Assembly (NCBI GenBank): GCA_963732765.1
Contig: CAVTAS010000003.1
Coordinates: 62,001 to 126,000 of the forward strand
Direction of reading: 5' to 3'
Source: JANYHF01 sp963732765
GTDB lineage: Bacteria; Pseudomonadota; Alphaproteobacteria; Rhizobiales; Hyphomicrobiaceae
DNA: 64,000 nt
Every line of letters starts with the position of its first letter. Position 1 is the first letter of the stretch. Below are positions 36,548 to 45,065 of this stretch, in pieces. Both the position numbers and the translations under genes were made by a program. The notes beneath the pieces were generated by a model. It made no database searches. It had not been told where the DNA came from and was given only the letters and a program-made list of their open reading frames with translations.

Positions 36548-37725
36548 GCCGTCCGTCCACTCAAGCTTGCCGCCGCCTTGCCGATGCGCGACACCGCCTC
36601 GCCAATCTCGGCGTCGGAAACAATCAACGCCGGTAGCAGCCGCATCACGTTGTCGCCGGCGGGGACGGCCAGCAGATGCTGCGCTTGCGCCGCCGTGATC
36701 ATGTCGCCCACCGGCGTTATCAGTTTCAGACCCGTCATGAGGCCGTCACCGCGCACCTCCTCGATGATTGAGGGATACCGGTCCTTCAGTTCCGCTAGCC
36801 GCTGTTTCAACAGCAGACCCTTGCGGGCGACCTCCTCAAGGAAGCCTTTTTCCGTAATGACATCCAGCACGGCGTTTCCAACTGCCATGGCCAGCGGATT
36901 GCCGGCAAACGTCGATCCATGCGTGCCGGCCGTCATGCCGGCCGCCGCTGCCTCGGTCGCCAGCACCGCGCCGACCGGGAAACCGCCGCCCAGGCCCTTG
37001 GCGATCGCCATGATATCCGGCGTTATGCCCGCCCACTCGTGCGCGAACAGCTTGCCGGTACGGCCCATGCCGCATTGGATCTCGTCCAGGATGAGCAGGA
37101 TCTTGTGCTTGTCGCACAGCGCCCTGAGCGCGCGCAGGAAGTCGTTCGGCACCACCCGGATGCCGCCTTCACCCTGGATCGGTTCGATCAGAATCGCTGC
37201 GGTCTCGCGCGTGATCGCGGCTTCGGTGGCCGCAATGGAGAGTTCGGCGACGTGGTCGAAGCCGTCGACCTTGGGGCCGAAGCCCTCGAGGTGCTTGGCC
37301 TGATTGCCCGCCGAGATCATCGCCAGCGTGCGGCCATGAAAGGCGCCCTCGAAGGTAATGACGCGGTAGCGCTCGGGGGCGCCGTTTTTTGAGTGGTACT
37401 TGCGTGCGGTCTTGACCGCGCCCTCGTTGGCCTCGGCCCCGCTGTTGCAGAAGAACACACGGTCGGCGAAAGTCAGCTCGCACAGCCGCTCGGCCAGCCG
37501 CTCCTGCCCGCCGATGCGGAACAGGTTGGAAGTGTGCCAGACCTTGCCGGCCTGCTCGATCAGAGCCGCGACCAGCTTGGGATGCGCATGGCCCAGCTGC
37601 GAAACCGCTACGCCACCGGTGAAATCCAGGTATCGCTCGCCCTTAGCGGTTTCCAGCCACACGCCCTCCCCCCGCTCGAACACCAGATCGCGGCGCGCAT
37701 AGGTCGGCATAACAGCGGACGTCAT
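36544..37725 (-). CDS. argD: Acetylornithine aminotransferase
   Basis: 393 residues, class III PLP fold: ILDEIQCGMGRTG supplies the pyridine-ring Asp and Lys243 in AIAKGLGGGFP forms the aldimine. It converts N-acetylglutamate semialdehyde to N-acetylornithine, and usually also serves as succinyldiaminopimelate aminotransferase. The stop overlaps argF, which supports the arginine role over that of the class III enzyme at 12.2 kb. The promoter lies in the 503-base gap shared with gcrA. Confidence 0.93.
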   Translation of the reverse strand: MTSAVMPTYARRDLVFERGEGVWLETAKGERYLDFTGGVAVSQLGHAHPKLVAALIEQAGKVWHTSNLFRIGGQERLAERLCELTFADRVFFCNSGAEANEGAVKTARKYHSKNGAPERYRVITFEGAFHGRTLAMISAGNQAKHLEGFGPKVDGFDHVAELSIAATEAAITRETAAILIEPIQGEGGIRVVPNDFLRALRALCDKHKILLILDEIQCGMGRTGKLFAHEWAGITPDIMAIAKGLGGGFPVGAVLATEAAAAGMTAGTHGSTFAGNPLAMAVGNAVLDVITEKGFLEEVARKGLLLKQRLAELKDRYPSIIEEVRGDGLMTGLKLITPVGDMITAAQAQHLLAVPAGDNVMRLLPALIVSDAEIGEAVSRIGKAAASLSGRTA

Positions 37726-38228
37726 TTCGGTCGGCTTTCCAATGGGAACGCGGCCAAAGGGAATGAGGAATGAAAAATGCCGCCTCCAGGCGAAGCGGCA
37801 TCAAACCTGTTGATACGTCGCTCGTCCACACCAAGTCAATGTTGCATGGCGGTCCACCCGCATGCGTCCCACCCCGGATGACGATCGGGATTCGTGGATA
37901 TTCCGCGTTGCCAACGGTTATCCACGTGACAATTGCGCAACGCTCTGCGCCGCGACCCATCGCCGTGATTCGATCATGCTTGCCGAGAGGCCAATCGTTG
38001 ATGTATCGTTAATCCAGTAAGCCGATGTGTTCCCGTATGTATTGAGCGTTACGTGTTTTCGGTCTCCGACGGGTCCGGCAAGTCTCCCAAGTATAGCGTT
38101 TGATCAAATCTGTGCGGCGTAACTGTTCCGGGCGGGGGTTAGCCTGGAGGTTGTTTGCGTCCGCCTTGTGACGGGCATTCCTGCCCGAGAGGGGTTGTAT
38201 TGTGTCCATTCAATTGGAGACGACGACT
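37726..38228. promoter_or_regulatory. Divergent promoter region, argD and gcrA
   Basis: 503 bases without a gene. It includes a GANTC site (GATTC at about 37974), the CcrM methylation target that GcrA senses in this class, and an AT-rich stretch (about 37990-38115) that probably holds the gcrA promoter. No CtrA site is convincing. Nothing else recognised. Confidence 0.4.
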
Positions 38229-38777
38229 ATGTCGTGGACCGATGAGCGTGTCGAGCAGCTGAAAAAGCTGTGGGGCGAAGGCCTCAGCGCCAGCCAGATC
38301 GCTGGACGTCTGGGCGAAGTCACCCGCAACGCCGTTATCGGCAAGGTGCACCGGCTTGGACTGGCGGGACGGGCGACAGTGTCGCGGCCCAAGGCCATGC
38401 GGCCGCGCAAGAACGTTGTGGTGCGCACGGGCGCTGCCAAACGCAACAAGATGCAGCGCTATCAGAACGGCGCGCCCAACAGTTTTCCGAATTTCCCGGC
38501 TGCCGAGGGCGGCTTCGATCATCTGCATCGGTCCTACGAAGAGCTGGTGATTCCGCTCGAAGAGCGCGCCTCGATCCTCAGCCTGAAGGAAACCAGCTGC
38601 CGCTGGCCGATCGGCGATCCGCAGCATGACGACTTCCACTTCTGCGGCAAGGGCAAGCAGGACGGCCTGCCCTACTGCGAGTTCCATTCGCGCCGGGCAT
38701 TTCAGCCGGCGCAGAGCCGTCGTCGCGACGCACAGCACGCGCCAGCACAAATCGCCAAGCTGGTGAGCAACGGCTGA
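38229..38777 (+). CDS. gcrA: GcrA cell cycle regulator
   Basis: 182 residues from 38229 (MSWTDERVEQLKKLW), with GGAG 9 bases upstream; the frame begins at 38202. The N-terminal helix-turn-helix (TDERVEQLKKLWGEGLSASQ ... IGKVHRLGL) binds CcrM-methylated DNA; a basic linker follows, then a conserved C-terminal domain (CRWPIGDP ... FHFCGKG ... YCEFHSRRAF) that contacts sigma70 RNA polymerase. GcrA is a DNA-methylation-dependent activator of cell-cycle genes found only in alphaproteobacteria. A strong terminator follows. Confidence 0.95.
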   Translation: MSWTDERVEQLKKLWGEGLSASQIAGRLGEVTRNAVIGKVHRLGLAGRATVSRPKAMRPRKNVVVRTGAAKRNKMQRYQNGAPNSFPNFPAAEGGFDHLHRSYEELVIPLEERASILSLKETSCRWPIGDPQHDDFHFCGKGKQDGLPYCEFHSRRAFQPAQSRRRDAQHAPAQIAKLVSNG

Positions 38778-38827
38778 CAAGGGTTTATCCGACGCCGACT
38801 TTTCGGGGGGCGTTGGACTGCGGGGGG

Positions 38828-38870
38828 AGCGCCGGAAGCTGTCGCGGGGCAGCATCCGGCGCTTTTTTTT
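38828..38870 (+). terminator. Rho-independent terminator of gcrA
   Basis: Stem AGCGCCGGA / TCCGGCGCT around an 18-base loop, followed by eight T residues (38863-38870). A classical terminator 50 bases after the gcrA stop. Confidence 0.88.
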
Positions 38871-38983
38871 GTTGGCCGATGCCTTTGTTGAGGCCGGCAA
38901 CTCCGAGAGCCGGACGTAGAACGCCGGGGCAGCGTGCGAAAGCACTTCGGAGCCTGACAGAATCAAAATACCCGTGGAATTCC

Positions 38984-39011
38984 GTACGGGCGCACCGCAG
39001 TGCGACCGTAC
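38984..39011. terminator. Hairpin between gcrA and hicB
   Basis: Stem GTACGGGCGCAC / GTGCGACCGTAC with one mismatch and a CGCA loop, 38 bases past the hicB stop. No T-run, so termination activity is uncertain. Confidence 0.4.
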
Positions 39012-39048
39012 CATACAACGCCCTATTTCCGTCTAAACCTGAAGCACT

Positions 39049-39456
39049 CTAAGCGTCTTGCCGGATCTTTTCGAGCGTGGCGCTGACCATGAACGTTGAG
39101 CGCGTCAGCCCGCGACGCTTGGCGGCGGCATCGATGGATTCAAGCTGGCCAGCGTCGAGCGAGATGTTGGCCTTCACGGGGCGGTTGCGGTTCACGATGA
39201 GCGGGATCAAAATGGTGCTCTCGGTCTGCGGATCGAAAGCGACGTCCGGATCCGCCAATATCGCCGTTCGATCTCGCGGTGGGTTGACAAAATGGCCAGA
39301 ACTCAACATTTCCTCGGCCCATTCGCCAGCCGCAGAAATAGCATCAGTTATCGCGGCATCGGGAGTCGGACCTCCCCCGTAGCACCCCGGTAGATCGGGT
39401 ATGCGAACTCCCCAAACGCCATCGCTGCCATCGAGAATCGCGAAATAGTAGGCCAT
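39049..39456 (-). CDS. hicB: HicB family antitoxin
   Basis: 135 residues from 39456 (MAYYFAILDG), with GAGG just upstream. The N-terminal partial RNase H-like fold carries the HicB hallmark VWGVRIPDLPGCYGGG; the C-terminal ribbon-helix-helix (VKANISLDAGQLESIDAAAKR) is a DNA-binding domain for autorepression. Its partner toxin gene lies 11 bases upstream on the same strand and is frameshifted. The antitoxin itself is intact. Confidence 0.9.
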   Translation of the reverse strand: MAYYFAILDGSDGVWGVRIPDLPGCYGGGPTPDAAITDAISAAGEWAEEMLSSGHFVNPPRDRTAILADPDVAFDPQTESTILIPLIVNRNRPVKANISLDAGQLESIDAAAKRRGLTRSTFMVSATLEKIRQDA

Positions 39457-39467
39457 GGTCGCCTCAC

Positions 39468-39661
39468 TTAGATCCAACCGGCCTTTTTTGCGGCGTCAAT
39501 GGCCACACCTTTTGAGACTATTGTGTGCCGCGGTATGACGATCCGCACTCCTGGCCGGTCTGGGTGCTTGAATCTGTCGTCTTGCCACCGCCGATGCTGA
39601 TCCAGCCTTCGCTCAGCAAACGGGCGACGATCTTGCGGGTGTTGGTCTCTGCCGTCGGCAT
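39468..39661 (-). pseudogene. hicA: HicA family mRNA interferase toxin, frameshift near 39580
   Basis: If repaired, about 65 residues. METNTRK-like start AETNTRKIVARLLSEGWISI (39661 start) is read in one frame, and the conserved end RFKHPDRPGVRIVIPRHTIV plus KAAGWI-type tail in another. One missing base after GGCAAG (about 39580) restores GGGKHDRFKHPDRPG and with it the catalytic His of this dsRBD-like fold. As read, the catalytic His region is lost, so the toxin would be inactive while hicB is kept. Unlike the other five frameshifts in the window this one is a deletion. Confidence 0.75.
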
Positions 39662-39719
39662 GCCATCCCCACAAATTTGCGCCAACATATGCGCATCAGC
39701 ATTCCCCGTCAAGCCTCAG

Positions 39720-40416
39720 CTACGCGCCCTCACGGTCGCCGAACACGTAGCCGGCGCCGCGCACGGTGCGGATAGGATCGCGCTCACGGCCACGAATCAG
39801 GCTCTTGCGCAGGCGGCCGATGTGGACGTCGACCGTGCGCTCGTCGACATAGACGTCGCGGCCCCAGACGGCGTCGAGCAGCTGGTTGCGGCTGTGTACG
39901 CGGCCGGGGCTGCGCATAAAGTGTTCCAGCAAGCGGAACTCGGTTGGTCCGAGCCGGAGTTCGCGGCCGTTGCGCGTGACGCGATGCGCCTCGCGGTCGA
40001 GTTCGATTTCGCCCGCGACGATCTTGTCCGCCATCCGGTCGGGGCTGGATCGGCGCAGCAACGCCTTGATGCGAGCGGTCAGCTCGGCTGGCGAGAACGG
40101 CTTGGTCGACATAGTCGTCCGCGCCGGTCGTCAGACCGCGAATGCGGTCGCCTTCTTCGCCGCGCGCCGTCAGCATCAGGATTGGCAGGGCGCGCGTGGC
40201 TTTGCCGGCGCGCAGGCGGCGGCACAGCTCGATGCCCGAGAGGCCCGGCAGCATCCAGTCCAGCACCAGCAGATCGGGCGGCGTCTCGGCGACCGCGATC
40301 TCGGCGTCCTCGCCGGTTTCCACCACATCGACCGCGAATCCCTCCGCCTCGAGATTGTAGCGAAGCATCATGTTGATAGAACCGTCGTCCTCGACGACGA
40401 GAATGCGTGCGGTCAT
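39720..40416 (-). pseudogene. phoB: Phosphate regulon response regulator PhoB, frameshift near 40107
   Basis: About 231 residues if repaired, the usual PhoB length. The receiver domain is intact (VVEDDGSINMMLRYNLEAEG, phosphoacceptor Asp in LLVLDWMLPGLSG, LTARGEE) up to TGADDYV. One extra base in GTCGACC (about 40107) breaks the frame; removing it joins ADDYV to TKPFSPAELTARIKALLRR and the whole OmpR-type DNA-binding domain (HSRNQLLDAVWG, DVHIGRLRKSL, RTVRGAGYVF) follows. As read, the protein has no DNA-binding domain. With an otherwise complete pst-pho operon, sequencing error is quite possible. Confidence 0.85.
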
Positions 40417-40426
40417 GTCGATTGCC

Positions 40427-41143
40427 TCAACGTCGCGGAATGGTCGTGGAACCGGAGTCGTCGCCTTTGGGACGATCCTCCGTCAGCTGCGCGCCGGTGA
40501 CGAGATAGTAGGTGGTCTCGGCAATGTTGGTGGCGTGGTCGCCGACGCGTTCCAGGTTCTTGGCCGCGAACAACAGATGCGTACAAAGTCCGATATTGCG
40601 CGGATCTTCCATCATGTAGGTGAGCAGCTCGCGGAACAGCGAGTTGTAGAGCGCATCGATCTGGTCGTCCCGGCGCCAAACCAACTCGGCCTTGGCGGCG
40701 TCGCGCATGGCAAACGCATCCAGCACGTCCTTGAGTTGGCGCTGCGCGATTTCGGTCATGTGGCCGATGCCACCCATCAGCTGCTTTGGACGCTGTTCCC
40801 CGGCCACGGCCAGGGCGCGTTTGGCGATGTTCTTGGCCAAGTCCCCGATGCGCTCCAGATCGCCCGCAATCTTCATCGCAGTGGTGATCTGGCGCAGATC
40901 CTGCGCCATCGGCTGGCGCTTGCCGATCATGGTGATGGCCTGAGCCTCCACCTCTTTTTCATGCTTGTCGATGGCCTTGTCGCTGGCGATGGCCTGCTCG
41001 GCAAGCAAGGTGTCGCGCGTGCTCAGCGCTTGGTAAGATCGATCGAGTTGCCGCTCGGCGAGCCCGCCCATTTCGGCGATCTTGTTATCGAGCGCGCGCA
41101 GTTCGTCCTCGAACGAGGTCACGATATGTTGGCCTTGAGGCAT
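40427..41143 (-). CDS. phoU: Phosphate signalling protein PhoU
   Basis: 238 residues. Two repeated three-helix bundles, each with an acidic metal-binding motif: GDLERIGDLAKNIA and KNLERVGDHATNIAE. PhoU links the phosphate importer to the PhoR kinase and keeps the system off when phosphate is plentiful. It lies between pstB and phoB, the usual place. Confidence 0.95.
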   Translation of the reverse strand: MPQGQHIVTSFEDELRALDNKIAEMGGLAERQLDRSYQALSTRDTLLAEQAIASDKAIDKHEKEVEAQAITMIGKRQPMAQDLRQITTAMKIAGDLERIGDLAKNIAKRALAVAGEQRPKQLMGGIGHMTEIAQRQLKDVLDAFAMRDAAKAELVWRRDDQIDALYNSLFRELLTYMMEDPRNIGLCTHLLFAAKNLERVGDHATNIAETTYYLVTGAQLTEDRPKGDDSGSTTIPRR

Positions 41144-41192
41144 CGGAGTCTCCTATTGCGCGCCGGGCTGGGCGTTAGACACTCGGCAACTG

Positions 41193-42017
41193 TCAGCCGA
41201 TCCGGCCGGTAATATAGTCCTGCGTGCGTTTATCCGTGGGCGCCATGAAGATTTTCTGCGTTTCGCCTTCCTCGACCAGGTTGCCAAGATGGAAAAAGGC
41301 CGTGCGCTGAGAGACGCGCGCAGCCTGTTGCATGGAATGCGTGACGATGATGATCGAGTAGTTGCGGCGCAGTTCGTCGATGAGCTCCTCGATGCGCGCT
41401 GTGGCGATCGGATCGAGTGCCGAACAAGGCTCGTCCATCAGGATCACCTCGGGGCCGACGGCGATCGCGCGGGCAATGCACAGCCGCTGCTGCTGACCAC
41501 CGGAAAGACCCGTGCCAGCTTCCTTGAGGCGGTCCTTCACTTCGTCCCAGAGGCCGGCCTTCTTCAGGCTCGACTCCACGATCGCATCGAGTTCGGTCTT
41601 GGTTGACGCAAGACCATGGATGCGCGGCCCATAGGCGACATTGTCATAGATGGATTTGGGAAACGGGTTGGCCTTCTGGAACACCATGCCGACACGGGCG
41701 CGCAGCTGCACCACGTCCAGCTTCGGATCGTAGATGTCTTCGCCGTCGAGCGTGAGCTTGCCGGTGACGCGGCAGCCCTGGATGGTATCGTTCATGCGGT
41801 TGATGCAGCGCAGAAAAGTGGACTTTCCGCAGCCGGACGGTCCGATGAAGGCCATGACCGAGCGGTCGGGCACCACAACGGAAACGTTCTTCAGCGCATG
41901 TTTGTCGCCGTAATAGACATTGCAGTCGGTCGCAGTGACGCGCGTGGGGAACTTAGCTGCGCTGCCGTTGAGTCCAGCCGATCCGTTTGTGTGCGTCATA
42001 TCAAAGGCCACTACCAT
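41193..42017 (-). CDS. pstB: Phosphate ABC transporter ATP-binding protein PstB
   Basis: 274 residues from 42017, whose GGAGG is 11 bases upstream and which overlaps the pstA stop; starts at 41999 or 42140 are alternatives. Walker A GPSGCGKST, signature LSGGQQQRLCIARAI, Walker B VILMDEPCSALDP, H-loop VTHSMQQA. The SIYDNVAYGPRIHG stretch is typical of PstB. Supplies ATP hydrolysis for PstSCAB. Confidence 0.94.
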   Translation of the reverse strand: MVVAFDMTHTNGSAGLNGSAAKFPTRVTATDCNVYYGDKHALKNVSVVVPDRSVMAFIGPSGCGKSTFLRCINRMNDTIQGCRVTGKLTLDGEDIYDPKLDVVQLRARVGMVFQKANPFPKSIYDNVAYGPRIHGLASTKTELDAIVESSLKKAGLWDEVKDRLKEAGTGLSGGQQQRLCIARAIAVGPEVILMDEPCSALDPIATARIEELIDELRRNYSIIIVTHSMQQAARVSQRTAFFHLGNLVEEGETQKIFMAPTDKRTQDYITGRIG

Positions 42018-43336
42018 TTGCGCTCGAACCTCCGGCGAAGAATGACGGCGATCAGGTTCATCGCCAACAGGAACAGCAGCAGCACCATGGTCGCGCCCGA
42101 CGTGCGCTCGACGAAGCCGCGCTCCTGGGCCGACGACCACATATAGATCTGCACAGGAAGGGCGGTCGCCGGATCCATGGGCGTCTTAGGATAATCGACC
42201 ACGAAGGCCACCATGCCGATCATCAACAGCGGCGCGGTTTCACCAAGCGCCTTGGCCAAGCCAATGATAGTGCCGGTGAGGATGCCTGGCATGGCCAGCG
42301 GCAAAACATGGTGAAAGATCGACTGCATTTTCGATGCGCCGACCCCGAGCGCGGCCTGCCGGATCGAGGGCGGCACCGCGGTGATGGCGGCGCGTGCCGC
42401 GATGATCACGGTTGGCAGGGTCATCAGTGCCAGGACCAGCCCACCGACTAGCGAGGCCGAGCGTGGCAGGCCGACGAAGTTGATCAGGATGGCGAGACCG
42501 AGCAAGCCGAACACGATCGACGGTACGGCAGCCAGGTTCGAGATGTTGACCTCGATGAGGTCGGTCCAGCGGTTCTTGGGGGCGAACTCTTCCAGATAGA
42601 TCGCCGCCGCTACACCTAGCGGCACCGACACCAACAGAACCGTCAGCATCATGAAGAACGAGCCGATGGCGGCAACGCCCAGTCCGGCCGTCTCGGGCTT
42701 GCTTGAGGCGCCGCGGGTGAACAGACCCCAGTTGAAGCTGCTGGAAATCGTGCCATCGGCCACCAGCGTGTCGACCCAGGCCAATTGCTGATCCTTGATC
42801 TGGCGGCTGTCCTCGGGGACCGCGCGATCGATGGCGCCTTTCAGCACCGCATCGACATTGTCGTGGGTCAGCAGCGGAATTTTCAGCGTCGTACCGATCA
42901 GCGCCGGATTGTCCAGCACGGCCCGGCGCACATCGACGTCGGCGCCGCTCGAAACGAGGTCGTCGGCCAGCGCCATCTTGGCCTCGTCGTCGGGGGCGAT
43001 GGCGAGTTTCTTGTAGAGCGCGGCGCGGATCAGGGACTCGTAGTCGGCCGACATCAGATCGTCGCGGACCTTGGTGCCGGCGGCGTCGATCACGGCCGGA
43101 TCGAGCACAACGTCGAGCTGCATGGAGCTCTGCCGGAAGGCCGGCAGCCCCTTCTCGATGATGACGGCAAACAGCAGCAGCACGCACAGCAGACCAAAGG
43201 TGATGGCTGCGATGCCATAGGCCTGGAAGCGCCACTCGGCCGCCCGCCGCTTGGCGACGCGGGCCGCCATGGCCGCGCTGTTGAAGGCGGGACGGGCAGC
43301 CGTCGCGGGCACATTCACTGCAGTGATATCGGTCAT
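42011..43336 (-). CDS. pstA: Phosphate ABC transporter permease PstA, long form
   Basis: 441 residues, well above the 280-300 of enteric PstA. After the first membrane helix (YGIAAITFGLLCVLLLFAVI) comes a roughly 150-residue hydrophilic insertion (residues about 65-215), then the transporter core with the EAA loop region RQAALGVGASKMQSIFHHVLP. The insertion is a recognised alphaproteobacterial feature of this family. Overlaps pstC by 4 bases. Confidence 0.93.
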   Translation of the reverse strand: MTDITAVNVPATAARPAFNSAAMAARVAKRRAAEWRFQAYGIAAITFGLLCVLLLFAVIIEKGLPAFRQSSMQLDVVLDPAVIDAAGTKVRDDLMSADYESLIRAALYKKLAIAPDDEAKMALADDLVSSGADVDVRRAVLDNPALIGTTLKIPLLTHDNVDAVLKGAIDRAVPEDSRQIKDQQLAWVDTLVADGTISSSFNWGLFTRGASSKPETAGLGVAAIGSFFMMLTVLLVSVPLGVAAAIYLEEFAPKNRWTDLIEVNISNLAAVPSIVFGLLGLAILINFVGLPRSASLVGGLVLALMTLPTVIIAARAAITAVPPSIRQAALGVGASKMQSIFHHVLPLAMPGILTGTIIGLAKALGETAPLLMIGMVAFVVDYPKTPMDPATALPVQIYMWSSAQERGFVERTSGATMVLLLFLLAMNLIAVILRRRFERKW

Positions 43337-44823
43337 TCGTAATGCTCCCGGAACCGGCGCACAACGCTCAGGGCGTAGATGTTGAGTACCAGCGTGATGC
43401 AGAACAGCGTCAGCCCCAGCGCGAAGGCCACCAGCGTCTGCGGGCTGTTGAATTCCAGATCGCCGGTCAGCTGGCTGACGATTTTCACTGTCATGGTGGT
43501 GACCGGCTGTAGAGGATTCACGGTGATGTTGGCCGCAATACCGGCTGCCAGCACCACGATCATGGTCTCGCCGATGGCGCGCGAGGCCGCCAGCAGAACC
43601 GCGCCGATGACACCGGGAAGCGCAGCCGGCAGCACCACCTTGGTGATGGTTTCCGAGCGCGTGGCACCCAGGCCGTACGAGCCGTCGCGCAGGGACTGCG
43701 GGACAGCGTTGATGACGTCATCGGACAGCGACGATACGAACGGGATCAGCATGATTCCCATCACGATCCCGGCCGTCAGCACACTGGAGGCCGAAACCGG
43801 CACGCCCACGCTCGCGCCCAGATCGCGCATGGCGGGGCCGAAGCTGATCAGCGCGAACAGGCCGTAGACGATGGTCGGGATGCCAGCCAGCAGCTCCAGC
43901 GCAGGTTTCACGAACGTGCGGATACGCTTGGAGGCGTATTCGGACATATAGATCGCCGCCATCAGTCCGACGGGCACCGACACGATCAGCGCCACCAGCG
44001 AAATATAGGCCGTACCCCACAGCAGCGGAATGAGGCCGAACTGGCCGGCCGAGTTGCTGGCGCCGGCAGCCGAGAAGCGCGGATCCCAGACGATGCTCAG
44101 GAAGTAGTCCTTGGCCGGCACCAGCTGGAAGAAATGGATGGTCTCGAACAGCATCGAGGCAATGATGCCGACGGTGGTAAGAATGGCCACCGTCGAAGCG
44201 GCCATCAGGCCCACCAGCATGACGCGCTCGACGCCGTTGCGCGCCCGGAACTTCGGACCGACGGTTAGCACCGCGAATGCGGCACCGAGCAGCGCCAAGG
44301 CTATCGCCGACAAGGTCAGCGCCCAGCGGCTGAAGTCGACCCATGTGTTCAGCTGCCGTGCGGCGGCGATCTGGAACGGCAATGGCTCCGAGCCCAGCGC
44401 CACTTGGCGGGCAGCGAACAGTTCGGTCAGCGACTTCTTTTCGGCGATCGCCTTGGCCAGCTCATCGGCGGGCACTTGCCGCATGCCGTCAGCCACATTG
44501 TTGATGGCGCTATCAACCATCGCCAGCTCGGGCCGCGGCTTGGCCAGCACATCGGCGGGAAGCATCGAATGCACGACAGAGCGGAAGGCTGTTGGTTCTG
44601 CGACGGCCCACACAATCACCAGCGCCAGCGCGGGCAGGATCGCCCAAAGTGCAGCGTAAGCGCCGTAATACGGCAACCGGGAGTGCAGATCGCTGAGCTT
44701 GCCGCCGGCCAAGCTTCGGGCGCGCCAGGTCGCCAGGACATAGGCCACGACGCCGATCGCCAAAACAACGAGGCACAGGATTAGCTTTGGCACGGCGGGC
44801 CTCTTGCTTGTCTTCCCACTCAC
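43333..44823 (-). CDS. pstC: Phosphate ABC transporter permease PstC, long form
   Basis: 496 residues. The N-terminal part holds two extra hydrophobic segments (KLILCLVVLAIGVVAYVLAT and LWAILPALALVIVWAVA) and a 100-residue hydrophilic stretch before the transporter core with SMLFETIHFFQLV and the EAA loop DGSYGLGATRSETITKVVLP. Both Pst permeases thus carry extra periplasmic material. It follows pstS after a 242-base gap with a hairpin terminator. Confidence 0.93.
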   Translation of the reverse strand: MSGKTSKRPAVPKLILCLVVLAIGVVAYVLATWRARSLAGGKLSDLHSRLPYYGAYAALWAILPALALVIVWAVAEPTAFRSVVHSMLPADVLAKPRPELAMVDSAINNVADGMRQVPADELAKAIAEKKSLTELFAARQVALGSEPLPFQIAAARQLNTWVDFSRWALTLSAIALALLGAAFAVLTVGPKFRARNGVERVMLVGLMAASTVAILTTVGIIASMLFETIHFFQLVPAKDYFLSIVWDPRFSAAGASNSAGQFGLIPLLWGTAYISLVALIVSVPVGLMAAIYMSEYASKRIRTFVKPALELLAGIPTIVYGLFALISFGPAMRDLGASVGVPVSASSVLTAGIVMGIMLIPFVSSLSDDVINAVPQSLRDGSYGLGATRSETITKVVLPAALPGVIGAVLLAASRAIGETMIVVLAAGIAANITVNPLQPVTTMTVKIVSQLTGDLEFNSPQTLVAFALGLTLFCITLVLNIYALSVVRRFREHYE

Positions 44824-45009
44824 CGGTCAGCCGGTGCGCGCAATTCGCATTCTGTTGGTTGGGTTCGCGCACCCAACCCTGGCGACTTGTCTGCAACGTC
44901 ACATCACGCGCAACCCAAAGATGCAGATGGCACCATCACTAAGTTAAGCGAAATCGGCGCTATCAGGCCGCCACGACCGGCTCGGGCGCGTCGACCAAGT
45001 CTTCTGCAC

Positions 45010-45053
45010 TGTCAAAATCAATCGCCCTGCTCGCGGTATGGCGGGCAGGGCGA
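45010..45053 (-). terminator. Terminator-like hairpin after the distal pstS
   Basis: On the minus strand: stem TCGCCCTGC / GCAGGGCGA with a 14-base loop, followed by TTGATTTTGAC. Partial termination here would keep PstS in excess over the membrane genes pstC and pstA. Confidence 0.65.
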
Positions 45054-45065
45054 CTATGTCTTTAC

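Noticed and set aside
37726..38228. tRNA or small RNA gene in the argD-gcrA gap
   Set aside because: No cloverleaf, no T-loop GGTTCGA-type sequence with matching stems, and no terminator inside the gap.
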